From the NCBI GenBank assembly GCA_910587175.1, contig CAJULH010000009.1, positions 1 to 53,641 on the forward strand: DNA of 53,641 nt, given 5' to 3'. A program made the translations under genes and the position numbers. Numbering within the stretch: the first letter of the stretch is position 1; the number at the start of each line of letters is the position of its first letter. This document shows positions 25,377 through 33,187 of this stretch, one piece after another. The stretch comes from Candidatus Gastranaerophilales bacterium. GTDB lineage: Bacteria > Cyanobacteriota > Vampirovibrionia > Gastranaerophilales > Gastranaerophilaceae. The notes below the pieces were generated by a model, which saw only the letters and a program-made list of their open reading frames with translations, was not told the DNA's origin and made no database searches.

Positions 25377-26432
25377 ATGCAAAGTTTTTCAAAAAATGAT
25401 TTAATTAAAAAGCCAAAGGTGAGCATCATTATAACCTGCTTTAACCTTGCAAAATATTTGCCGGATTTAATAGAATCCATTGAAAACCAGACGTACAAAA
25501 ATTTTGAGGTAATAATTGTAAATGATGCATCTTTTGATGAAACAAAGGAATTTTTGGACGAGCTTTTATCAGACAATTTTATAAATAAAATTTTCCGTTC
25601 CCTTGAAAAGGGCAGGTTTAGCGGTCTTAAAATCTCAAAGGAGAAATACAAAGTTATCCACAACTTAAAAAACCTTGGGCAATTTGGTTCATTTTTGGAG
25701 GGACTTAAGGTTGCAGAGGGTGAATTTGTATGCCTCATTGATGCTGATGATGTTTTAATGCCCGAATATTTGATGTGCCACCTGCAGACCCATATGAATA
25801 CATCTGTTGCATTCACAAGTGCAGCCCAGTTTGAGATTGATGAAAATTCAACGGTTCATTCCCTTGTTTCGTTAGCATCAAGCGGATATAAAAATATCAA
25901 TTTTGATATGTCTTTAAAAACCGAGGATGAAATCTTTGATCTTTCAGACAAGATAAAAGATTTTAACGTTACAGTTTTGGATAATAAAAGCTGTAAATTC
26001 GGAAATTGGGCGTGGGGACCTACATCCTCTGCTATGATGAGAAAATCTGCAGCAGAATTTTTATTAAAATACCCGACACCAAAGGATTGGATAAAGGGCG
26101 CTGATAAGATTGCATTCACATTTTTACACCTGATAGGCGGCTCTGCCTTAATTTCAGCCCCATTATTTGCCTACAGGCGCCACAAAACAAATTTATCAAG
26201 CGCAAACCCTGTAATCGGAAATTTCAGATATTTAAAGCCTGATTGCATAAAGCTTTATGTGGGATACAACAAAAGAATCCGTTTTGATATTTTAAGATTT
26301 ATATTTAAAAACTATGATTATTTTTGCGAAAGGTTTAACCCTCTGAATGTAAAAAAGATGATATTTTCCATCATCTTTTCAATAGATTTTTATACCCTAA
26401 AAAGAGCCTTTAAATCTTTATTTGTATGGTAA
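25377..26432 (+). CDS. family 2 glycosyltransferase
   Basis: 351 residues. The GT-A fold start is clear: KVSIIITCFNLAKYLPDLIESIENQTY (about residues 13-39), then EVIIVNDASFDET and the nucleotide-sugar/metal motif CLIDADDVLMPEYL (about residues 118-131). GNWAWGPTSSAMM and a basic C-terminal region that could sit on the membrane follow. No signal peptide. It probably adds sugars to a lipid carrier, polysaccharide or protein at the cytoplasmic face; the sugar is unknown. No polysaccharide operon surrounds it. Confidence 0.88.
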   Translation: MQSFSKNDLIKKPKVSIIITCFNLAKYLPDLIESIENQTYKNFEVIIVNDASFDETKEFLDELLSDNFINKIFRSLEKGRFSGLKISKEKYKVIHNLKNLGQFGSFLEGLKVAEGEFVCLIDADDVLMPEYLMCHLQTHMNTSVAFTSAAQFEIDENSTVHSLVSLASSGYKNINFDMSLKTEDEIFDLSDKIKDFNVTVLDNKSCKFGNWAWGPTSSAMMRKSAAEFLLKYPTPKDWIKGADKIAFTFLHLIGGSALISAPLFAYRRHKTNLSSANPVIGNFRYLKPDCIKLYVGYNKRIRFDILRFIFKNYDYFCERFNPLNVKKMIFSIIFSIDFYTLKRAFKSLFVW

Positions 26433-26470
26433 TTTCCGACGATTTATAAAAACAGGGCTCAATCTTAAAA

Positions 26471-26692
26471 TTATACAACCTGATCTAAAACGGCACCAAC
26501 ATCGTTTGATTTTACAAACTGGGTTCTTGTTTCATCTACTTTTGATACAGCATCTGCATAATCTGCTCTTGTGTTTCTTCCGTCTAAAAGCATGCCGCTT
26601 GATGACGCTGCGTTTGCACCTTTAAAATTAGTTTCGCTGCCGGTAAAATTTAATTTACGTTTTCCGCAATTACAAGAAATAGGCTCTATCAT
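26471..26692 (-). CDS. small protein with FxG-type N-terminal motifs, unknown function
   Basis: 73 residues. The N-terminus MIEPISCNCGKRKLNFTG contains a CNCGK element and LNFTG, followed by TNFKGA. The C-terminal half is helical and charged (ADYADAVSKVDETRTQFVKS). AGGGAAG lies about 9 nt before the ATG and a TATAAT about 28 nt upstream, so it is likely real although short. The LNFTG/NFKG motifs echo LSFCG in the giant protein at 966-3833. Confidence 0.6.
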   Translation of the reverse strand: MIEPISCNCGKRKLNFTGSETNFKGANAASSSGMLLDGRNTRADYADAVSKVDETRTQFVKSNDVGAVLDQVV

Positions 26693-26867
26693 GGTTAAAC
26701 ACTTCCCTTATTACACAATTATATAAAACCTGAAAGCAGATTTTCTTGCTACTATTATAACACTTTTTTAAAAATTGTGAAATATATTGTTACAAAAACC
26801 GCCCGTTAGTATGAAATCAGGCATTTAGGGGGTTAATTTTAACGGCATTTGAATTATTATTAAAATT

Positions 26868-27737
26868 ATGCAGACAAATTGGAAAATTACACCATATATA
26901 TTCCTGTTACCTGCTTTAATTCTTTTAGCGGTATTTTTTTTCATACCGTTTTTTCAGACCATAATCTATAGCTTTCAGGATTATTCAAATGATATTTACA
27001 ATCCTGCATTCGGAACACTTGCAAACTATAAAGCACTCTGTCATTCCCCGCTTTTTATAAAATCAATTTTGAATACTTTTTATTTTCTTGCCCTGACAAC
27101 ACCGTTTCTGGTTATTTTCCCGCTATTTCTTGCAATTTTAATCAATCAAAAGATAAGAGGGAAGACTTTATATAAACTCATCATTTATCTGCCTGTTGTG
27201 GTTTCAATTGTTGTAGTTGCAATAGCATTCAAATGGCTTTACGCTTCAGGAGGACTTTTAAATTATTTTATGGAAATATTAAACCTTCCTCCTGTAAACT
27301 GGCTTTCAAGCCCGAAAGTTGCAATGGCTTCAGTTGCAATGGTAACCATCTTTAAAGGGGTTGGGTATTATATGATGATATATCTTGCATCTTTAATGAG
27401 CGTGCCAAAAGAACTATATGAGGCTGCTGAAATTGACGGAGCAAATGAATTTCAAAAACATATGACTGTAACCATTCCGCATTTGATGCCAACAATTGCC
27501 CTTGTTTCAACAATAAGTGCAATCTCGGCATTAAAAGTTTTTGTTGAAATATATGTTATGACAAAAGGCGGACCCCTGGATTCAACCAAAACGATTGTAT
27601 ATTATATATATGAACGTGCGTTTGAAAACCTGGATATAGGGCTTGCATCAGCTGCCTGTGTTATTTTGCTTTTAATTGTTATGGTATTTTCTATAATAAA
27701 CATTCTTTGTTTTGAAAGAAAAAAATACGGGTTGTAG
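26868..27737 (+). CDS. sugar ABC transporter permease, UgpA/MalF-like
   Basis: 289 residues with six membrane helices. The cytoplasmic EAA loop, EAAEIDGANEFQKHMTVTIP (about residues 185-204), contacts the ATPase. The N-terminal segment PYIFLLPALILLAVFFFIPFF is typical of the family. It imports sugars or glycerol phosphate together with the next gene. Neither a substrate-binding protein nor an ATPase is nearby. TATTAT ends 7 nt before the ATG. Confidence 0.9.
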   Translation: MQTNWKITPYIFLLPALILLAVFFFIPFFQTIIYSFQDYSNDIYNPAFGTLANYKALCHSPLFIKSILNTFYFLALTTPFLVIFPLFLAILINQKIRGKTLYKLIIYLPVVVSIVVVAIAFKWLYASGGLLNYFMEILNLPPVNWLSSPKVAMASVAMVTIFKGVGYYMMIYLASLMSVPKELYEAAEIDGANEFQKHMTVTIPHLMPTIALVSTISAISALKVFVEIYVMTKGGPLDSTKTIVYYIYERAFENLDIGLASAACVILLLIVMVFSIINILCFERKKYGL

Positions 27738-27757
27738 AGGGGTTTTAGGTAGAAATT

Positions 27758-28597
27758 ATGCGGCATATTAAAGGTTTTTTTATTCATATAATTTTAATAT
27801 TTGTTTGTTTTTTGTGTCTTTTACCCTTTTTGTGGCTGACATCCACCGCACTAAAAGGACCGATGGAAAACATTTTCCAATATCCGCCGGTGTTTATTCC
27901 GGAAGATTTTACATTTGAAAATTTTAAGCTCGTCCTTGCTTTGGTTCCAATCATAGGCTATGCAATAAACAGTTTTATTGTCGCCTTTTTCACCGTGGTT
28001 TTAAACCTGATTTTTTCAGCCCTTGCGGCATATCCACTGGCAAGGATGAATTTCAGGGGAAAAAATATAGCCTTTTTTGGCATTCTTGCAACAATTATGG
28101 TGCCGTTTCAGGCTATAATGCTTCCAATATATATTATTACCCTGAAATTAAACCTTGTGGATTCTTACAGCAATTTTCAAGGGTATTTGGGGCTTATTCT
28201 GCCTTTTGCCGTGAATGCATTCGGCATTTTTCTTTTAAGACAGGCATTTTTAGCAGTGCCAAAAGAGCTTGAAGAATCTGCGGTCATTGACGGATGCAAT
28301 TCTTTCCAAATATTTTTTAAAGTACTTTTACCCCTAATAAAGCCTTCTTTAGCGGTTCTTGCAATATTTACATTTATTGGCAGCTGGGGCGAATTTTTAT
28401 GGCCGAGCATTATTTTAACAAAAGATGCCCTTTATACTCTTCCTGTCGGAATAAATGACCTGCAGGGCGCATTCAGCGCAAACTACAGACTTATAGCAGC
28501 AGGTTCTATGATTTCAATAGTCCCGATTGTTATTTTCTTTGTATCCCTGCAAAAATATTTCATCCAAGGTTCCACAGAGGGTGCTGTTAAGGGGTGA
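27758..28597 (+). CDS. sugar ABC transporter permease, UgpE/MalG-like
   Basis: 279 residues, six helices, with the EAA-type loop EESAVIDGCNSFQIFFKVLLP (about residues 170-190) and the family ending FFVSLQKYFIQGSTEGAVKG. It lies 20 nt after the first permease and is translated from an AGGTAG SD. Its last 11 nt overlap the end of the convergent exported-protein gene. Partner ATPase (MsmK-like) and binding protein must be encoded elsewhere. Confidence 0.92.
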   Translation: MRHIKGFFIHIILIFVCFLCLLPFLWLTSTALKGPMENIFQYPPVFIPEDFTFENFKLVLALVPIIGYAINSFIVAFFTVVLNLIFSALAAYPLARMNFRGKNIAFFGILATIMVPFQAIMLPIYIITLKLNLVDSYSNFQGYLGLILPFAVNAFGIFLLRQAFLAVPKELEESAVIDGCNSFQIFFKVLLPLIKPSLAVLAIFTFIGSWGEFLWPSIILTKDALYTLPVGINDLQGAFSANYRLIAAGSMISIVPIVIFFVSLQKYFIQGSTEGAVKG

Positions 28598-29840
28598 ATT
28601 GTTTTTGCATAATGCTGAATTTCATTGGCAAAGAGCTTCTCACGCCCGAAGGGTATGGCTTGTTATTTTCAAACTTTACAATATCTGTACTAAATGTCAG
28701 ATATTCAGATGTCATATCATTGGAAAATTTTGGAATGTTAAGATTGTACAGAATGTTTATAACCTCTTTACATCTTTCATCATCAGCATTTACAATATGA
28801 TAATTCAATTCTTTGCCGCCTCTGCAAGAAAGACGTTCTATGCTTTTTATTGTTCCGTCTTTGTTTAATGTAATTAGCGCGTTGGCGCTCAAAGGCATAT
28901 CTTTTTGTTTTAAAATATTTGTATAATATTCTGTTGCAATTGTATCAAATTTTTTAATATATCTTACATATGGCTTACATGCAGGTTTAACCACCTTTGT
29001 ATAATCATCATTAACATTGGGAATATTTTTTGAATTTTGTTGCGCATCTTGCATGCGTTCTGTATATTTAATCACTTTTTCAAAATCTATGCATTTATTA
29101 TCATCATATACAATTTCTTGCATCTTAAAGCTTTGTTTTACCCTGTTTTTAACTGCATCGGGACGAGTAAAAACAGAATATATACAGGCAACAAATAATC
29201 CCCAAAGTATATATACATAGAATGCTGCTACAGCAATGTATTTTATTGCAACTTTTGTCGGATATATCTTCTCTTTTACCTTGATTTTTGCAGTTATGTT
29301 TGTTGTAACCTCATTGTCAGATACAAATGTATTTGTCTCAAAATCAGGTATTTTTTCCCTTTGTTCAATATCAATTTCTCCACTAAAGGTTATATTGTCT
29401 GTTAATTGCAACATTTGCTCACCAAAAGAATCAAATTTTATAGATGATATATCCGTAATCATCTTTTTGATTATTTGTTCTTCCTTGCAATTTACTGTGT
29501 CTTCACCAATACTTCTTTCACAGGAATATTTAACCGGTTTTATTACGATTCCGTTTTTATCCAAAGTAAGATTTTCCAAAGTAATATGTGTATAGATGCC
29601 CGATTTTTCATAAACTAATTTGGGCGAATAATACATATATGGTTCATATTTTTTGGATAATTTTTCTATTTTTTCAGCTTGTTTTTTATAATAATTCTCT
29701 ACAATAACATAAAGTTCATGTGAGCTTGACCCGCTTGTAAATTCAATATATTTTCTTACCTTTATCCCATCATAAGCAAAAGCAGAGCTTGATGACATAA
29801 AAAAGCAAAATATCAAAAAAGCGGCAATAATCTTTTTCAT
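28587..29840 (-). CDS. exported protein with TonB-C-terminal-like domain, function unknown
   Basis: 417 residues from the ATG at 29840, which has AGGAGA 5 nt upstream and opens a signal peptide (MKKIIAAFLIFCFF...SSAFA). Earlier in-frame codons lack a ribosome site. The middle contains a membrane segment (AIKYIAVAAFYVYILWGLFVACIY, about residues 194-217) after a beta-rich extracytoplasmic part. The C-terminal 100 residues (PLSANALITLNKDGTIKSIERLSCRGG) look like a TonB C-terminal or similar domain. I do not recognise the full protein. Confidence 0.6.
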   Translation of the reverse strand: MKKIIAAFLIFCFFMSSSSAFAYDGIKVRKYIEFTSGSSSHELYVIVENYYKKQAEKIEKLSKKYEPYMYYSPKLVYEKSGIYTHITLENLTLDKNGIVIKPVKYSCERSIGEDTVNCKEEQIIKKMITDISSIKFDSFGEQMLQLTDNITFSGEIDIEQREKIPDFETNTFVSDNEVTTNITAKIKVKEKIYPTKVAIKYIAVAAFYVYILWGLFVACIYSVFTRPDAVKNRVKQSFKMQEIVYDDNKCIDFEKVIKYTERMQDAQQNSKNIPNVNDDYTKVVKPACKPYVRYIKKFDTIATEYYTNILKQKDMPLSANALITLNKDGTIKSIERLSCRGGKELNYHIVNADDERCKEVINILYNLNIPKFSNDMTSEYLTFSTDIVKFENNKPYPSGVRSSLPMKFSIMQKQFTP

Positions 29841-29905
29841 CTTTTCTCCTGATTTTAAAGATTTTACCCGTTTTTTTATTTCTGGCATAATTTTTAACAT
29901 AAAGA

Positions 29906-29911
29906 TATAAT
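29906..29911 (+). promoter_or_regulatory. -10 box of tcdA
   Basis: A perfect TATAAT ends 6 nt before the ATG at 29918. No SD is present. A weak TGGCAT is 17 bp upstream. Same leaderless geometry as other first genes here. Confidence 0.5.
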
Positions 29912-29917
29912 GCTTTT

Positions 29918-30718
29918 ATGGACGAAACATTTTCAAGAAACGAATTATATTGGGGCAAAGATTTTCAAAAATACCTTTTTGGCTTAAAAATTGCAGTGTT
30001 CGGGCTTGGAGGCGTTGGAGGATTTGCACTTGATGCCATAGCCCGTGCCGGAGTCGGGCATTTTTTGATTGTTGATTTTGATACCGTAAGCAAATCTAAT
30101 ATTAACCGTCAGCTTATCGCCCTGAATTCAAGCATAGGACGCAAAAAAACAGAAATTTTTAAAGAAAGACTTTTAGATATCAATCCATCTGCATCTGTGC
30201 AGATTTATGACGGTTTTTTTAGTGAAGATTCTGCAGATAAAGTTTTTTCGGGCGATTTTTCAATTCCCAAAGAAAAAGCGGATTTTATAGTCGATGCAAT
30301 TGACACGGTTAAATCAAAAATTGAACTTATAAGGCTTGCAAAAGAAAACGAAATTAAAATCATCTCCTCTTTTGGTGCAGGCAACAGAATGGATGCGACA
30401 AAATTATTTGTTGCAGATATATCTGAAATTAAAGCTCTTGGCGGAGGCAGGGACAGTTTTGTAAAAAACGTTTTGCATAAACTTGAAAAATATGCAGGTA
30501 TAAAAGATGGGTTAGCCGTTGTTTCAAGCAGCGAAAAACCCCACAATGAAGCAAAAATCAGCAATGTAGAAACCATTGAAACAGAAGATGGAAACAAAAT
30601 AGAATTTACAAAATTTACTCCGGCATCCACCCCTGCAGTTCCGGCTGTAGCAGGGTATTTAATGGCAGATTATATATTAAAAACTTGTTACAATAATTTT
30701 TTAAATTTGAAATCATGA
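29918..30718 (+). CDS. tcdA: tRNA threonylcarbamoyladenosine dehydratase (TcdA, E1-like)
   Basis: 266 residues. The protein begins RNELYWGKDFQKYL and continues with the nucleotide-binding GLGGVGGFALDAIARAGVGHF (about residues 29-49), then DFDTVSKSNINRQL (about residues 54-67), the E1/MoeB/ThiF signature of the TcdA subfamily. The conserved VDAIDTVKSKIELI and GAGNRMD segments follow. It adenylates t6A-37 of tRNAs and cyclises it to ct6A in the cytoplasm. Alternative: a ThiF/MoeB paralogue, but the start motif and length favour TcdA. Confidence 0.9.
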   Translation: MDETFSRNELYWGKDFQKYLFGLKIAVFGLGGVGGFALDAIARAGVGHFLIVDFDTVSKSNINRQLIALNSSIGRKKTEIFKERLLDINPSASVQIYDGFFSEDSADKVFSGDFSIPKEKADFIVDAIDTVKSKIELIRLAKENEIKIISSFGAGNRMDATKLFVADISEIKALGGGRDSFVKNVLHKLEKYAGIKDGLAVVSSSEKPHNEAKISNVETIETEDGNKIEFTKFTPASTPAVPAVAGYLMADYILKTCYNNFLNLKS

Positions 30719-30796
30719 ATGCACTACTATCAAGGGTTTCAAGGTAATACTTTTGTATTAATTCTTTTATGCGATAAAAGCATGTATAATATAGGT

Positions 30797-30903
30797 TAAG
30801 ATAAGAATGTGAGCACTTTAAGACCACCTGCCATCTTTATTCGGGGTTGCGATATAAAAATTTTGGGCGGGATAAAAAAGATTTTGAAGGGCTCACATTT
30901 TTT
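30797..30903 (+). ncRNA. candidate structured small RNA, class unknown
   Basis: A TATAAT (30785-30790) lies 7 nt upstream. AATGTGAGC (30806-30814) pairs perfectly with GCTCACATT (30891-30899), and six T (30898-30903) follow. Inside, CTTTAA pairs with TTGAAG and CCTGCC with GGCGGG, giving a rod of about 100 nt interrupted by internal loops. It lacks the signal-recognition-particle RNA tetraloop motif and the RNase P and tmRNA motifs. A long terminator of the tcdA unit is the simpler alternative. Confidence 0.45.
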
Positions 30904-30947
30904 ATGCCTGATTTTTTGGTTTTAGGATTTTTAACAAGAAAAGCTCC

Positions 30948-31056
30948 ATGCAAAAGATGCAGTTCAGGGACGCGGTCCCGTTTATGATTTGCAGTTGAAA
31001 TCTTGAACCTCCGCCCCCAAGCCTCTTTTACGGTCCCTTCACTGCATCTTTTGCAT
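30948..31056 (+). ncRNA. candidate 6S-like structured RNA or MITE-like inverted repeat
   Basis: ATGCAAAAGATGCAGT (30948-30963) pairs perfectly with its complement at 31041-31056. Beyond a symmetric TC/TC internal loop, AGGGAC (30966-30971) pairs with GTCCCT (31033-31038). GGGAC can instead form a local hairpin with GTCCC (30967-30979), and GATTT/AAATC make another hairpin (30986-31002). The rod with a large central bubble recalls 6S RNA but is short, and I cannot identify a conserved core. Strand is assumed. No target-site duplication or transposase is seen. Confidence 0.4.
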
Positions 31057-31126
31057 TTCGCAACCGTTAAATCGACACTTCTTAAAAGGCAACAAAAACA
31101 AAACTCTCAACTTTTCAAAACTTCCA

Positions 31127-31135
31127 TGCTACAAT
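31127..31135 (+). promoter_or_regulatory. extended -10 promoter of der
   Basis: TGCTACAAT (31127-31135) is a canonical extended -10 (TGnTAnAAT type). It ends 7 nt before the ATG at 31143 and there is no SD, so der is probably read from a leaderless mRNA. Confidence 0.55.
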
Positions 31136-31142
31136 AAAAGCT

Positions 31143-32468
31143 ATGAAAAAGAGTAAGTTTGTAGCTGTTGTCGGCAGACCGAATGTCGGAAAATCTACCC
31201 TTATAAACAGAATCCTTGGCGAAAGACGCTCTATCGTTGACGATATGCCGGGTGTTACGCGCGATAGGATTTATTTTGATGCATCCTGGCAATCCAAAGA
31301 ATTTGTTTTGATTGACACAGGCGGCATTGTGACAAATGACGAAGATGAATTTGTAAATAATATTTTTAACCAGGCAAAACTTGCCGTGGAAGAGGCTGAT
31401 ACCATTCTTTTTGTGGTGGATGCAAAATCCGGACTTTCCCCGTATGATACCGATATTGCAAACATTTTAAGACAATCAGGCAAAGAGATTATCCTTGTTG
31501 CAAATAAGGTGGATTCAATATCTGAAATAGGTAATATATCAGATTTTTATGCTCTTGGAATAGGCGAACCGCAAGCAGTATCTGCACTCCATGGATCTGG
31601 CGGAGTGGGCGACCTTTTGGATAAAATCACAAAAGATCTTGAAAAAAAGCCTGATGAAGATGAAGAAAACGGAGCAATAAAAATTGCAATTGTGGGCAAA
31701 CCAAATGCCGGAAAAAGCTCCATTTTAAATAATTTATTAAATGAAAACCGCGCAATAGTTTCCCCTGTTTCAGGCACCACAAGGGATACAATAAATTCAG
31801 AAGTTATATATCAGGATAAGGATTTTATTCTGGTAGATACTGCGGGCATCAGAAAAAAATCAAAGGTAGATTACGGAGTGGAGGCATTCGCTGTAGACCG
31901 TGCCATCAGGGCAATCCGCGAAGCCGATGTAGCACTTTTGGTTATAGATGCAACAGAAGGACTTACAGACCAGGATAAAAAAATAGCGCAAACTGTTGAA
32001 GAAGCAGGCTGCGGACTTATTGTAGCGTTTAACAAATGGGATTTAATTAAAAATGTCCAAACCCATAAGCTTGAAAAACAAATTGAAGACGATGTACCGT
32101 TTTTAAACTATGCAAAGAAAATCTTTATCAGCGCAAAGACAGGACAAAGACTTAACCAGATTTTTGACACTGCAATTGAAGTTGCCGGACAGAGAGACAA
32201 AAGGGTTCAGACAGGGCTTTTAAATAAAGTTATAAATGAAGCAATTGCTCTAAACCCGCCAAATTCAATTAAGGGAAAATTTGCAAAAATTTACTATTCA
32301 ACCCAGGTAAAGGCAAAACCGCCGACTTTCGTTCTCTTTGTAAACAATAAAGATTTGATAAAAGATTCATATAAAAGATACCTTTTAAAGAAGCTTCGTG
32401 AGGCTTTCGGGTTCTTTGGCACGCCAATCAGAATTTCATTCAGGGAAAGAAAAGAAAAGGATAAATAA
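31143..32468 (+). CDS. der: ribosome-assembly GTPase Der (EngA)
   Basis: 441 residues with two tandem GTPase domains and a C-terminal KH-like domain, the hallmark of Der. Domain 1: GRPNVGKST (G1), DTGG (G3) and NKVD (G4). Domain 2 from about residue 180: GKPNAGKSS, DTAG and NKWD. The C-terminal part includes KAKPPTFVLFVNN and ends in basic RISFRERKEK. It binds the 50S subunit during assembly. An 11-nt gap separates it from plsY, so the two are likely an operon. Confidence 0.96.
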   Translation: MKKSKFVAVVGRPNVGKSTLINRILGERRSIVDDMPGVTRDRIYFDASWQSKEFVLIDTGGIVTNDEDEFVNNIFNQAKLAVEEADTILFVVDAKSGLSPYDTDIANILRQSGKEIILVANKVDSISEIGNISDFYALGIGEPQAVSALHGSGGVGDLLDKITKDLEKKPDEDEENGAIKIAIVGKPNAGKSSILNNLLNENRAIVSPVSGTTRDTINSEVIYQDKDFILVDTAGIRKKSKVDYGVEAFAVDRAIRAIREADVALLVIDATEGLTDQDKKIAQTVEEAGCGLIVAFNKWDLIKNVQTHKLEKQIEDDVPFLNYAKKIFISAKTGQRLNQIFDTAIEVAGQRDKRVQTGLLNKVINEAIALNPPNSIKGKFAKIYYSTQVKAKPPTFVLFVNNKDLIKDSYKRYLLKKLREAFGFFGTPIRISFRERKEKDK

Positions 32469-32479
32469 AGGACGGGAAA

Positions 32480-33121
32480 ATGACAGACTTATTTATGATT
32501 ACAGTTACAATAATCTCAAAAGCTTTGATGATAGCGGCTTTTTCTTATTTAATTGGTTCAATCCCGACAGGATATTTAATCGTTAAATCTAAAACCGGTC
32601 AGGACATAAGAGAAGTAGGCTCAGGCTCTACGGGTGCTACAAATGTGAAACGCGTTTTGGGGAAAAAATGGTTTTTTATTGTAATGTTTTTAGATGCATT
32701 TAAAGGTGCATTTCCGGTATTATTCTTCCGTTTTGCCGTGCAGCATGGGATAATGTCTCCTGATTTATACGACCTTTCTCCTGTAATTGCTGCCATATTT
32801 GTAATTATCGGACACTCAAAATCTGTATTTTTAAATTTTAAAGGCGGAAAGTCTGTTGCATCAGGGGTTGGCACAATAATTGCACTAAACTGGCAGGTTG
32901 GGCTTTTGCTTGCACTTATTTGGAGTCTTATAACCTTTGTTACAAAATACGTTTCCGTAGGTTCTATCATAGCACTTTTGCTTGCGCCGTTTTTTATGTT
33001 TTGCTTTGATGCACCTGTATCATACATTACATATTGCGCAATTGCAGCAGTTTATGTCATCTATCTTCACCGTGAAAACATCCAAAGACTCATTAAAGGA
33101 GAAGAAAACAAGGTAAGATAG
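32480..33121 (+). CDS. plsY: glycerol-3-phosphate acyltransferase PlsY
   Basis: 213 residues, five hydrophobic helices. The three PlsY motifs are readable: GSIPTGYLI (about residues 26-34) with DIREVGSGSTGATNV (motif 1), GHSKSVFLNFKGGKSVASGVG (motif 2, about residues 113-133) and a C-terminal YLHRENIQRLIKGEE (motif 3). It transfers an acyl group from acyl-phosphate to glycerol-3-phosphate at the inner membrane, the first step of phospholipid synthesis. AGGACGGG precedes the ATG. Confidence 0.96.
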   Translation: MTDLFMITVTIISKALMIAAFSYLIGSIPTGYLIVKSKTGQDIREVGSGSTGATNVKRVLGKKWFFIVMFLDAFKGAFPVLFFRFAVQHGIMSPDLYDLSPVIAAIFVIIGHSKSVFLNFKGGKSVASGVGTIIALNWQVGLLLALIWSLITFVTKYVSVGSIIALLLAPFFMFCFDAPVSYITYCAIAAVYVIYLHRENIQRLIKGEENKVR

Positions 33122-33187
33122 CTGCTTATCGTTGTTTGATGTGTTTTTAAGCATAGATGGTGTTTTTGCACTTTTAGAAGGAAGAAA

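Larger units (their letters stand above)
30719..31142. other. 424-nt gene-free region with structured elements
   Basis: No coding frame with an SD or plausible composition is present. It contains a promoter-like TATAAT (30785-30790), a rod-like element ending in a T tract (30797-30903), a 16-bp long-range inverted repeat (30948-31056) and the der promoter. It is the longest gene-free stretch of the window and could hold one or two stable RNAs. Confidence 0.6.

Noticed and set aside
30797..31056. SRP RNA, RNase P RNA or tmRNA
   Set aside because: The conserved SRP tetraloop stem, the RNase P core and the tRNA-like end of tmRNA are all missing from both elements.
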